NCBI RefSeq assembly: GCF_014837065.1
Contig: NZ_JACSPP010000007.1
Span: 30,974 to 94,973 of the forward strand
From: Phocaeicola intestinalis
GTDB taxonomy: Bacteria > Bacteroidota > Bacteroidia > Bacteroidales > Bacteroidaceae
Length of the DNA: 64,000 nucleotides
Direction of reading: 5' to 3'
Part shown: in pieces, positions 48,228 through 58,200 of the stretch
How the letters are laid out: each line of letters opens with the position of its first letter
How positions within the stretch are numbered: the stretch's first letter is position 1
Program-made: the position numbers and the translations under genes
Notes under the pieces: generated by a model
What the model was told of the DNA's origin: nothing
Database searches by the model: none
What the model saw: only the letters and a program-made list of their open reading frames with translations

Positions 48228-50708
48228 TTATTTCTTTTTCTTGAACAGGTTGAGTGCCTTGTCGATGACCGATTCTTTTTCTTTTGTTTCTTCACCGTTT
48301 TCGTCATTTCCTTTTACCAGTCCTTTTAAGGCTTGTTCTGCAGCGTTTTTGGCAAGGCTCGCCATGTCGATGCCTACTTTGGGCGAGGTAAAGGTTCCGC
48401 CGATGGTCATGTCTACGGTTCCCAGTTTCGAGCCGATACCTCCTGAAGGCAAGGTTATCTTGCCGGTGTAGTCGATGGTCTGGTCCAGTCCGGTAGAGCC
48501 GGAAAGGTTCATGGTATAATCACCCAGTTTTAAATCGAATGGCTGGGTGGTGACTCTTCCGTCGGCTATCTCGAAATCGAGGTTCAGGTCTTTCACTTGA
48601 ATATCTTTCATCGAGGGTTTCTTTACGATGTCGGCTACCTGGTTGATAAATTTCACATCGCTCAGGCTCAGGTCTTTGGTCGACAGGCTTCCGCTGCCTT
48701 GTACTTGTTGCATGACCGGACTCATTTTCTCATCAAGTGGCGTGTTTATTTTCAAGTTGCCCGAGAAGTTGCCTTTCAGTCCGGAAAAGATAGGTGCCAG
48801 TTGTTGTACCAGTCCCAGTTCTTCGTATGCTTGGGCGAATCCGATGCCTTTCATGTCGAATCCGGCGTTCAGGTGCGGTTGTACTCCTTTGGGGGCTGAG
48901 TAGGCACCGTTTGCCGTAATGCTTCCTCCCATGGTGTTGAAAGAAAGGTTACGCATGTCAACGGTACCGTTTTTTACGGTCAGTACACCGTTTACCGTTT
49001 CCAGTTTCATCTTGTCGAACAAAACTTCTTTCAGGTTTGCCTGCATGGTGAAGTCGATGTTTTCCGGAATACGGATAACGCCGGCTTCCGAAGAGGAAAC
49101 GGTTGTGCTATCATGGGTTTCCGGGACCTGTACGGTTGTTGTATCGCTGCTGATGAAGTCGTTTACATGAATGTGGTTGCTGCTGATGTTGAGGTTTCCT
49201 TTCAATGTGGAGCCTTTCAATGCATATCCCAGGTAGTTTTCGAAGCGGCTGTCTACGGTCAGGTCGTTCTGTCCGATGTTGATGGTTGTTTCGCTCAGTT
49301 GCAGGTAGCGGGGCGAGAAGCTGAAGGTAGAACGTTGGATGTCAATGGCCGGCATATCCTGTAGGTTCAGCTTCATGTTGTTCAGCCGGATGCTGCCTGC
49401 CGCTTTCATCTGGTCGTATTGTTCTTTTTCGATGTACGAAAGTTTTCCGGCAAGGTTCATGTCGGCTTGAATGGTGCCGTTCAGGGTCATATCTTCCAGT
49501 GGATAGACTTCCTTTATCTTGCCCAGGTCGAGTGTCCCTTGGGCTGAGGCTTGCAGGTCTGGGTCGCTCATCGGTGTTTTTACCGAGGCTTTCAGGCTGA
49601 ACGGATTACCAGCCAATACGAAATCGAAGGGGCTGACTGTTATTTCCGTTGCATCGATGTTTCCCCCTGCATTCTTCACATTGGCGGCGATGTTTATGTT
49701 TTCCACACCGGCAGGCAGGGAAGGATAGCGGAACATTCCGTCTTTTACGTCCAGCGCGACTTCAAACTGCGGTACTTGGTCTTGTCCCAGGATACCTTTG
49801 GCAAATGCCGTAAGACTTGCTTTGCCGTCCGTTTTCAGGTCTTGGAAGTCTTTGGCATAGATGGCAGGGATAAGCGAAAGCAGTTCCTTGAATCCCACTT
49901 CGTTTGTATTCAGTTTCATGTCCATGCCGATACCGTTCTTTTGCATGGCTGCCCATCCGTCAATGTTTACTTGAATGGCGTTCAGGCTGATGGTATTGTC
50001 TTTCAGCGTATACTTGTTGTTGGCAAAATCGGCATCTACATTCATATCGGCTTCCAGCCGTGCTTTGTTCAGGAAGGGGATGCCTCCGGTGCGGTAGGTG
50101 AGCGAAGGAGTTTCCATACTCAGGTCTACCGTGGTACGTTCGCTACCGAAATCGCCCGAACATGTGGCATTCAGGTGGTTGATGGCTGCATACATGCCTC
50201 CCTGCCGGTCATCGTAGCTTACGGAAAGGTCTTTTATCGAAAGTTTTTGCAGCTTGATGCGTATCGGTGCGCTTTCGGTTGGGGTTTCTTCCGTATCGGT
50301 TGTGTCGGCAGAAGGCTTCATTACGTCCCAGTTGGGGTGTCCGTTCTCCAGGACGATGGCTTTCACTTTGGTATCTTCGATGATGATTTTGGATATATCG
50401 TATCCGCTGTTTCCGAAGAGTGAAAACAGGTTGACGGCTGCGGTCAGCTCGCCCGCCTGAATCAGCGTATCGTTTTGAAATTCGCCCGCTCCTTTCAGCC
50501 AGAAGTCTTCCAGGGTGATTGAAGCCGACGGGAAATTGCGTATCAGACTGATGTCCAATGCACTGAAGTCGAATTGTGCATTCAGCATTTTGTTGCCTTC
50601 TTGCTTGACAAGTTTTTCTATTTTTCCTTGAAAAGCAAATGGAAGAACCAAAATCAGAATCAGGAGCACGCCTAGTGTGATGCCTGCGATTTTCAATACT
50701 TTTTTCAT
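48228..50708 (-). CDS. AsmA-family envelope protein
   Basis: An 826-residue protein with an N-terminal membrane anchor (VLKIAGITLGVLLILILVLPFAF) and a long periplasmic part. It is made of repeating beta-strand units with the AsmA signatures near the start (KMLNAQFDFSALDISLIRNFPSASITLEDFWLKG, IIEDTKVKAIVLENGHPNWDVMKP) and the AsmA-like C-terminal region (LSLSDVKFINQVADIVKKPSMKDIQVKDLNLDFEIADGRV). Such proteins are related to lipid-transfer bridges and outer-membrane assembly. The C-terminus is a charged stretch (NGEETKEKESVIDKALNLFKKKK). Confidence 0.9.
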   Translation of the reverse strand: MKKVLKIAGITLGVLLILILVLPFAFQGKIEKLVKQEGNKMLNAQFDFSALDISLIRNFPSASITLEDFWLKGAGEFQNDTLIQAGELTAAVNLFSLFGNSGYDISKIIIEDTKVKAIVLENGHPNWDVMKPSADTTDTEETPTESAPIRIKLQKLSIKDLSVSYDDRQGGMYAAINHLNATCSGDFGSERTTVDLSMETPSLTYRTGGIPFLNKARLEADMNVDADFANNKYTLKDNTISLNAIQVNIDGWAAMQKNGIGMDMKLNTNEVGFKELLSLIPAIYAKDFQDLKTDGKASLTAFAKGILGQDQVPQFEVALDVKDGMFRYPSLPAGVENINIAANVKNAGGNIDATEITVSPFDFVLAGNPFSLKASVKTPMSDPDLQASAQGTLDLGKIKEVYPLEDMTLNGTIQADMNLAGKLSYIEKEQYDQMKAAGSIRLNNMKLNLQDMPAIDIQRSTFSFSPRYLQLSETTINIGQNDLTVDSRFENYLGYALKGSTLKGNLNISSNHIHVNDFISSDTTTVQVPETHDSTTVSSSEAGVIRIPENIDFTMQANLKEVLFDKMKLETVNGVLTVKNGTVDMRNLSFNTMGGSITANGAYSAPKGVQPHLNAGFDMKGIGFAQAYEELGLVQQLAPIFSGLKGNFSGNLKINTPLDEKMSPVMQQVQGSGSLSTKDLSLSDVKFINQVADIVKKPSMKDIQVKDLNLDFEIADGRVTTQPFDLKLGDYTMNLSGSTGLDQTIDYTGKITLPSGGIGSKLGTVDMTIGGTFTSPKVGIDMASLAKNAAEQALKGLVKGNDENGEETKEKESVIDKALNLFKKKK

Positions 50709-50857
50709 AATTGCCTCCTTATTGATTATATATTAGCATAAAGTTTGGGTTGAAAAATCAAAGGCAAGTTATCAAGAAAAAATCGAATTTGCAAGTAAAG
50801 AAAACGTAAAAATAGGGGCAAAAGTATGTGAATTGTTAATCGAATGAATAATTTTTC

Positions 50858-50865
50858 TACCTTTG
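50858..50865 (+). promoter_or_regulatory. -7 box of the DUF2027-Smr gene
   Basis: TACCTTTG, 30 bp before the ATG. Confidence 0.65.
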
Positions 50866-50895
50866 TGTGACAATTCATAAAAAAAGACAAGCGAT

Positions 50896-51948
50896 ATGAA
50901 AATAGGAGATAAAGTACGTTTCCTGAGCGAAGTAGGAGGCGGAATCGTGAAAGGTTTTCAAGGTAAAGACATAGCCTTGGTAGAGGATGAAGACGGATTC
51001 GAGATACCGATGCTGGTAAAAGAATGCGTGGTGATACAGACTGATGATTATAATATCCCGTTGAAGACCGGTAAGAAGCAGGGAGCTCCGGAGGTGGAAG
51101 AGGAGCCTGAAGAAGAGGAAAAACCCATTACTTACCGGGCACCTGAAATAAAAGGGAATGATGTGCTGAATGTATATCTGGCATACGTGCCACAGGATGT
51201 AAAGGCAATCTCGGCAACGGCCTTTGATGCCTATCTGGTAAACGACAGCAATTATTTCATCGATTACCTGTATCTGTCCGCCGAAGGCAAGAGCTGGACG
51301 TTACGAAGCCGGGGTACGGTGGCTCCCAATATGAAACAGCATCTGGAAGAATTTGATAAGTCTGCACTGAACGGCATGGAACATGTGGCTGTACAGTTGT
51401 TGGCATATAAAGACGACCGTACTTTCCTGCTGAAAAATGCCGTATCGATGGAGTTGCGTGTCGATACCGTGAAATTCTACAAGCTTCATACATTCCAGCA
51501 GACCGATTTCTTTGCCGAACCGGCCTTGATGTATGATGTCGTGCGTGATGATGAATCCGTAAAGCAGGTCTTTGTTTCGGCCGATGACATCCGGGAAGCT
51601 TTGTTGCAGAAAACCGTGCCCGACCAGCCAAAGGTACCGAAAATGCACCAGCCCAAGGTGAAGAACGACATTGTGGAAGTTGACTTGCATATCCATGAGT
51701 TGCTGGATGATACGAACGGAATGAGCAATAGCGAGATGCTGAACTACCAGTTGGATGTGTTTCACAAGACACTGAACGAATACAAGAACAAGAAAGGGCA
51801 GCGCATCGTCTTTATCCACGGTAAAGGAGATGGCGTGTTGCGCCGTGCCATCTTGGATGAGTTGAAGCGCAAATATAAGAACTACTCCAGCCAGGACGCT
51901 TCGTTCCGCGAATACGGATTCGGGGCAACGATGGTGACCATTCATTAA
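50896..51948 (+). CDS. DUF2027 and Smr-domain protein
   Basis: A 350-residue protein typical of Bacteroidales: a small N-terminal barrel ([46 protein letters not shown]), an acidic linker ([12 protein letters not shown]), the DUF2027 beta-domain (about 95-240) and a C-terminal Smr domain from about 255 ([38 protein letters not shown]). Smr domains cut branched or structured nucleic acids; the DLHIH and HGKGxGxLR motifs are intact. It lies 20 bp before the GH2 gene but is probably unrelated in role. Confidence 0.9.
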   Translation: MKIGDKVRFLSEVGGGIVKGFQGKDIALVEDEDGFEIPMLVKECVVIQTDDYNIPLKTGKKQGAPEVEEEPEEEEKPITYRAPEIKGNDVLNVYLAYVPQDVKAISATAFDAYLVNDSNYFIDYLYLSAEGKSWTLRSRGTVAPNMKQHLEEFDKSALNGMEHVAVQLLAYKDDRTFLLKNAVSMELRVDTVKFYKLHTFQQTDFFAEPALMYDVVRDDESVKQVFVSADDIREALLQKTVPDQPKVPKMHQPKVKNDIVEVDLHIHELLDDTNGMSNSEMLNYQLDVFHKTLNEYKNKKGQRIVFIHGKGDGVLRRAILDELKRKYKNYSSQDASFREYGFGATMVTIH

Positions 51949-51968
51949 CAAGTAATATAAAAGCTAGC

Positions 51969-54848
51969 ATGAGAAACAACATTTTTCGACAAGCTTTCTT
52001 TGCCTGCTGCCTGTGTGGCGGCATGGCATTGCAGGCTCAGGCTCCTCATCCCGAACGCATTTACCTGTCGGGGACAGGAGTTGATGATACCCGTACGTGG
52101 GAATTCTTTTGTTCAGAAGGACAGAATTCAGGGAAATGGAAATCGATTGAAGTGCCTTCGTGTTGGGAATTACAGGGTTTTGGCAACTATACTTACGGAC
52201 GTTTTTATACCATCAAGGGTGCTAAGCCTAGTGAGGAGACCGGTACTTACCGTTATCAGTTCAAGGCGCCGAAGTGGAAAGAAGGCGAACGGGTCAAACT
52301 GTTTTTTGATGGGGTGATGACCGATGCCGAGGTGAAAATCAACGGTCAGTCTGCCGGGGACATCCACCAAGGAGCTTTCTATCGGTTCAGCTATGATATA
52401 ACCGGACTTCTGAAACCGGGCAAAAAGAATACCCTGGAAGTCAAGGTGGCGAAAGAATCGGCGGACAAGTCGGTCAATGCAGCCGAACGCCGTGCCGACT
52501 GGTGGCTGTACGGAGGCATTTACCGTCCGGTATGGCTGGAAGTTCTGCCTGCCGTGTCGGTCGACCATTATGTCTTGGATGCACAGGCCGACGGAACTTT
52601 CCGGGCTTCGTTGCGGATGAGTGCTGATGCTTCAGGTTACGAATGGACCGTTTCTATGCGGGGATTGAAAGATGGGAAGCCCTTGTTGACGGCCGATGGA
52701 AAAGAACAGCTTACGTTCCGCATTTCCGGTGCAGGCACCGAGCAGCAGGTGGAAGGTGCGTGGGCAAATGTTAAGACGTGGTCTACCGAGGCACCTAATC
52801 TTTACGTGGCACACATGGAACTGAAAGACCCTGCCGGCAAAGTGGTGCAGACACGCGAGGAGCGTGTAGGTTTCCGTACCGTAGAGTTTTTTCCACAAGA
52901 CGGGCTTTACCTGAACGGTACGCGGCTGGTAGTGAAAGGTGTCAACCGTCATTCGTTTTCGGTAGACGGCGGACGTACCACCAGTGCCGATATGAGCCGT
53001 CAGGATGCTTTGTTGATTAAGGAGATGAACATGAATGCCGTGCGTTCGCACTATCCGCCCGATGAACACTTCCTGGATATGTGTGATTCGCTTGGATTGG
53101 TCTACATTGACGAGCTTTCCGGCTGGCACGGGCATTATGATACGAAAATCGGTGCCAAACTGATAAAGGAAATGGTAGAGCGCGATGTGAATCATCCTTC
53201 CATCGTTATATGGAGCAACGGTAATGAGGGCGGATGGAACGTGAACAATGATGGTGAGTTTGCCAAGCACGACCCCTTCCAGAAGCGTCACGTCATTCAT
53301 CCGTGGGCAGACTTCAACGATTTGGATACGCACCATTATCCGGCTTACCTGACCGGAGTAGGACGCTTTACCAACGGTTATAAAGTGTTTATGCCCACCG
53401 AGTTCATGCATGCCATGTACGACCAGGGAGGTGGGGCTGGCTTGCGTGACTTTTGGGACCGCTGGTGCACCAATCCGTTGTTTGCCGGAGGTTTTATCTG
53501 GGTGTTCAGTGATGAGGCTCCCAAGCGTACCGATAAGGGTGGCATTCTGGATTCGGATGGCTCCAATGCGCCGGATGGTATTGTGGGACCGCGCCGTGAG
53601 AAAGAAGGAAGCTTTTATGCCATCCGGGCACAATGGTCTCCCATTCAGTTGAAACCGCTGATGATTACGCCGCATTTCGACGGGTCGTTTTTCCTGACCA
53701 ACGAATACACCTATACCAATCTGAAGGAATGCCGGATGACATACAGTGTGCTGGCTTGTCCTACTCCTTTGCAGGGAGGTGGGGCTTCCGTTGTGCTGGC
53801 AAGTGGTGATGTACAGCTTCCTTCACTCAATCCCGGCGAAACAGGTAAGGCACGCTTTGCGCTTCCCGATGCTTTTCGTGAAGGAGATGTCCTGAAGCTG
53901 GAGGCTTTTGATAAGGATGGACATAGCATGTGTACCTGGACTTATCCCATTCATTTTGCAAAACCCTATTTCGAGCGTCACCTTGCTTCTACACCGATGA
54001 CCTTGCAAGCCGTTCGCCCTGCCGAGGCGGTGAAAGAAGATAATGCGTTTACTTTGCGGAGCGAGCAGGTAAGCGTCACCTTCGATGCTGCGACGGGTAT
54101 GATTACCCGTGTGCTTTCGGGCGATAAGGAGATACCTTTCAAAGACGGTCCGGTAGCAGTGGGTATGAAGATGCGTTTCGAGGCGGCGGAGAGCTATGTG
54201 CGTCGTGCCGCCGATGGTGCCGTGTTCTGTGCCAAGTATAAAGGTGGTGTAGATTCTATCGTATGGCGCCTCACCGATCAGGGCTTGCTTTATATGGATG
54301 CTATCCTGCTGAACCGTGCTTCGGGAGGAGGTGGTTTCGATGATGCCTTTATGGATACCAAAGTGTACAACCTGGGCTTGACCTTCTCTTACCCTGAGAC
54401 GCAATGCACAGGCATGAAATGGATGGGACGTGGCCCGTACCGCGTATGGAAGAACCGCATACCGGGCACCAATTACGACATCTGGCACAAGGATTACAAC
54501 AATACCGTGACCGGCGAGAGTTATGAAAACCTGGTTTATCCGGAGTTTAAGGGATTCCATGCCAATATGTATTGGGCAACGCTGGAGAGCGATACGACAC
54601 CGTTTACGGTCTATTCGCGTAACGATGGTATTTTCTACCGCATCTTTACGCCGGCAGAAGCAGGCAGGAAAAAGAAGATTATGCCTGCTTTCCCTGAAGG
54701 TGACATTTCGTTCTTGCTGGATATTCCGGCAATATGGTCGTTCAAGCCTATCGAACAGCAGGGACCGAACAGCCAGCCGGGCAATATCCGCATCAAGAGT
54801 GGAGACGAAGGCTTGCACTTGAACCTGATGTTCGATTTCAGAAAATAA
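51969..54848 (+). CDS. Glycoside hydrolase family 2 enzyme, beta-galactosidase-like
   Basis: A 959-residue secreted enzyme: signal peptide (to about residue 25, ALQAQA), jelly-roll sugar-binding domain with GGIYRPVWLEV, immunoglobulin-like domain, and TIM barrel. The acid/base Glu420 lies in WSNGNEGG and the nucleophile Glu478 in MPTEFMHAM. YLNGTRLVVKGVNRHSF and MNMNAVRSHYPPDEHFLDMCD are standard barrel entry motifs. The C-terminal region holds further beta domains (GMKWMGRGPYRVWKNR). The exact sugar is not certain: galactosidase or related GH2 activities are possible. No SusCD pair is adjacent. Confidence 0.9.
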   Translation: MRNNIFRQAFFACCLCGGMALQAQAPHPERIYLSGTGVDDTRTWEFFCSEGQNSGKWKSIEVPSCWELQGFGNYTYGRFYTIKGAKPSEETGTYRYQFKAPKWKEGERVKLFFDGVMTDAEVKINGQSAGDIHQGAFYRFSYDITGLLKPGKKNTLEVKVAKESADKSVNAAERRADWWLYGGIYRPVWLEVLPAVSVDHYVLDAQADGTFRASLRMSADASGYEWTVSMRGLKDGKPLLTADGKEQLTFRISGAGTEQQVEGAWANVKTWSTEAPNLYVAHMELKDPAGKVVQTREERVGFRTVEFFPQDGLYLNGTRLVVKGVNRHSFSVDGGRTTSADMSRQDALLIKEMNMNAVRSHYPPDEHFLDMCDSLGLVYIDELSGWHGHYDTKIGAKLIKEMVERDVNHPSIVIWSNGNEGGWNVNNDGEFAKHDPFQKRHVIHPWADFNDLDTHHYPAYLTGVGRFTNGYKVFMPTEFMHAMYDQGGGAGLRDFWDRWCTNPLFAGGFIWVFSDEAPKRTDKGGILDSDGSNAPDGIVGPRREKEGSFYAIRAQWSPIQLKPLMITPHFDGSFFLTNEYTYTNLKECRMTYSVLACPTPLQGGGASVVLASGDVQLPSLNPGETGKARFALPDAFREGDVLKLEAFDKDGHSMCTWTYPIHFAKPYFERHLASTPMTLQAVRPAEAVKEDNAFTLRSEQVSVTFDAATGMITRVLSGDKEIPFKDGPVAVGMKMRFEAAESYVRRAADGAVFCAKYKGGVDSIVWRLTDQGLLYMDAILLNRASGGGGFDDAFMDTKVYNLGLTFSYPETQCTGMKWMGRGPYRVWKNRIPGTNYDIWHKDYNNTVTGESYENLVYPEFKGFHANMYWATLESDTTPFTVYSRNDGIFYRIFTPAEAGRKKKIMPAFPEGDISFLLDIPAIWSFKPIEQQGPNSQPGNIRIKSGDEGLHLNLMFDFRK

Positions 54849-54902
54849 AACGCTTTTGCCAAGAACTGCTGCCGGATAAATCAGCATGGCACGCAGGTTA
54901 AT

Positions 54903-54939
54903 ACACGGATGACACGGCATTTGCCTGTGTCATCCGTGT
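54903..54939 (+). terminator. Hairpin after the GH2 gene
   Basis: ACACGGATGACA / TGTCATCCGTGT, 12-bp perfect stem; no T-run. The rest of the 390-bp gap before the next gene shows nothing else. Confidence 0.55.
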
Positions 54940-55236
54940 GCTGTAATCGGCTCCCTTCAGAGGGGTGGTTTGTTCCGTTGCGCAACACATGCCCTTTCAT
55001 CGCTGGTTTCAGTGCACTGAAACTTTTGTTTCATTGCAATAAAACTAGCTGAGATAATGTTTGCGTGTCCGGACGCATATAGTTGGTTGGATTTTTGCAG
55101 ACGATATTCCTTACGCAAGCAGACGGGAGAAGGGTGCCTATGGGCTTTTTCTTCCGTTTTTTGTTTATTTTAATGGATACTGATGCAGGAGTTTGGGGAA
55201 TATTTCGTTACTTTAGAAAAACCAAACGAAAACCAT

Positions 55237-58200
55237 ATGGAGACGAACAGACTATTGCAGGTGCTGATGGTGATATTCATCGGCATGCTGCCCTTTCCGG
55301 TGCTGGCACAGAGCTACGACCAGCTATGGAAAGAAGTGGAAATGTATCAGAAGAAAGACCTGCCTAAGTCGGTCATCGCTACGGCAGGGAAGATTTATGC
55401 AAAAGCGAAGGAAGAACGCAACCTGCCTCAGCTGATGAAGGCGCACTTGGTGCGGGCTTCCCAGCAGGTTTCGCTTACGCCCGATAGCGCCGAAGTGGAA
55501 TATGCGGCGTTGAGGCAATGGGCGGAGGAGGAAAAAGATACCGTAGGGCGTGCCGTGTTGCATAGCATTGTGGGCTCTTGGATGATGGCAAACGAACCGG
55601 ACAGCATGGAGGCGGCTATCGCTTATTTCCGTGCTTCGGTGGCTCCCAAGGAGGTGCTGGGACGCACTTCAGCCAAAGAGTTCCGCCCGATGACCGAATC
55701 GGGCAAGCAAAGCGAACGGTATTTCGGCGACAATATGCTGGACTTGCTCACCCGTACGGCTATCCAGCAGATGTCCACCCTGTATAGTCCGGCGCACCTG
55801 CCCAAGGCGAAAGCTTGCATGGAACTGTATGACGGGCTGATAGATTATTATAAGCAAGCACAGAACCGGGAGGCAGCCCTGTTCACCGAAGTGGCGAAAC
55901 TCTGGTTCCAGAAACGGAGGATGGACAATTTTAAACCGTACCGCCTCACGGATGATGAGCTTATTGCCAGCCTGCACGGGTTGATTGACACGTATGCCGG
56001 CCAGCCTGCATGTGCGGATGCATACGTGAAGCTGGTGGTGGCTTACCGCGATGCCAACCGCTTGAAAGAAGCCGTGGAGACGGCTCGCGAAGGGCTGGCG
56101 AAGTACTCCAAGGGCGAATGGGCAAAGGACTTGCAGGGGCAGATAGACTACATCACCCGTCCGATGCTGAACGTGGATATCCCTTTCCTTTATCCGAACT
56201 ACGAAACCGATGCGAACGTGACGTATGCCAATATCGAAGGCGTTACGCTCGAACTCTATCGCCTGAACCTTGCACCCACGGCGGCACAGCTCCAGTTCCG
56301 CGAAGAGACCGACCGCGATGCCTTGCTCAAGCAATACGGTACGAAGGTTTCCACCCGCTTCTATGCCCTCCGCGCCACGGAGGATTACCAGCGGCGCGAT
56401 ACCGTGTTGCGCTATACATTGCCCGGCGAGGGCATCTATATGCTGAAGCAAATCCCGAAAGGAGTGGAAAAAGGCATCGCTTCGGCGGTGATGTTTGTCT
56501 CGCCCTACCAAGCCATCGAGCTTCCGGTACAGGGCAGGCAACGTGAGTTTATTGCCGTCGACCGCCTGACAGGACGTCCTGTTCCGGGTGCGGAGATAGT
56601 GACCTACCAGCTGAATATCTACGATGCGAAGGCAGACTATGCCTTGTGGAACGTGCACCGGACGGATGCGCAGGGGCGGACGGCGTTTGAAGTGCCGAAA
56701 CGGACCAGTGCTTATTACAATGTGCGTACGCCCGGGCACGACTTTATGGCTATCACCCGGTTGAGTGCAATCGATAGTGTGGTGGGAGCGGCTTCGGTTG
56801 GTTGGAAGAAACAAGCCGACCTGTTTACCGACCGCTCTTTGTACCGTCCCGGACAGACGGTGCATGTATCGGGTGTGGTGTACGAGCAGGATGGCGACTC
56901 CATCCGTGCGGCTTCGTATGCCAAGGATAAGCTGAGGCTCTATCGGGGGTCTCAAAATGTGGGCGAAGCCGATGTGTGGACCGATGAGTTCGGGGTCTTC
57001 TCGCACGAGTTTGCTTTGCCCGATAATTTGCTTCCGGGGCAGTATTACCTGTCAGGTTATGACCGGTCGGTGGTGATTCAGGTAGACGAGTACAAACGGC
57101 CTACTTTCGAGGTACGGTTCGACCCTTATAAGGAAGCCTATACGATGGGCGATTCGGTGCGGGTATCGGCTGAGGCAAAGACGTATGCCGGTGCTCCGGT
57201 GCGCAATGCCCGGGTGAAATATCGTGTTGTCCGTACCGAAATGTCGTGGTTCCGCTGGCAAGGAGCAACGGAAGAATTGCTTTCGGGCGAAACGCAGACC
57301 GATGCCGATGGCAAGTTTTATATCTGTGCCAGGCTGACAGAACCCGATTACGAGGCGGAGCATACCTATTATATCTATAAGGTATCGGCGGATGTGACCG
57401 ACGGTGCCGGAGAGACCCGTCAGGGCGAACTGGCTTTGCCTGCCGGCGAGCAGACCCTCGGCTTGCAACTGAAGGGATTGAACGCAAATGTGATGCGCGA
57501 AAAGCAGGAACGCATCCAGGTGCAGGCGATGAACCTGAACGGACAGTCCGTGCAGGTGGAAGTGGCATACAAGGTATATGCCTTGGACAAGGAGGGCAAG
57601 AAAGGTGCTTTGCGCTACGAAGGCAAGGCAGAGTCGATGCAATCGTTTGTGCCTTCGGGCGTGTGGGCATTGCCTTCGGGCAGGTACCGCATGGAAGTCT
57701 CGGCACAAGATGAAAAGGGCCGTCCTTGTACGGCAGAGCAGGATTTCGTGCTCTTCTCTAAGACAGACCGCACCTCGCCGGTAGAAGAAACCGCCTGGTT
57801 TTATCAAGACGGCGATAGCTTCGGAAGCCAGGAGCCGCCCACGTTCTATATCGGAACGAACGAGGAAGGGGTATGCCTTTTCATTGATGTATACGATGGA
57901 CAACGGCGTATCGAATCCCGGCAAGTGACGCTGGATAAGGAACTCAAGGCGTTCGGCTTCCCTTATCGTGAGGCGTATGGCGATGCGGTGACCGTAGCAT
58001 TCACCTTTATGCGCAAAGGAAACCTGTATACCAACCAGTCGCTCCTGACTCGTCCCGTGCCCGATAAGCGGTTGATGATGAAATGGGAAACATTCCGCGA
58101 CCGCCTGCAACCGGGCGGACAAGAGACTTGGACGCTGCACATCGTCCGTCCTTCGGGGATGCCGGCGGAAGCCAACCTGATGGCTACGCTTTACGATGCT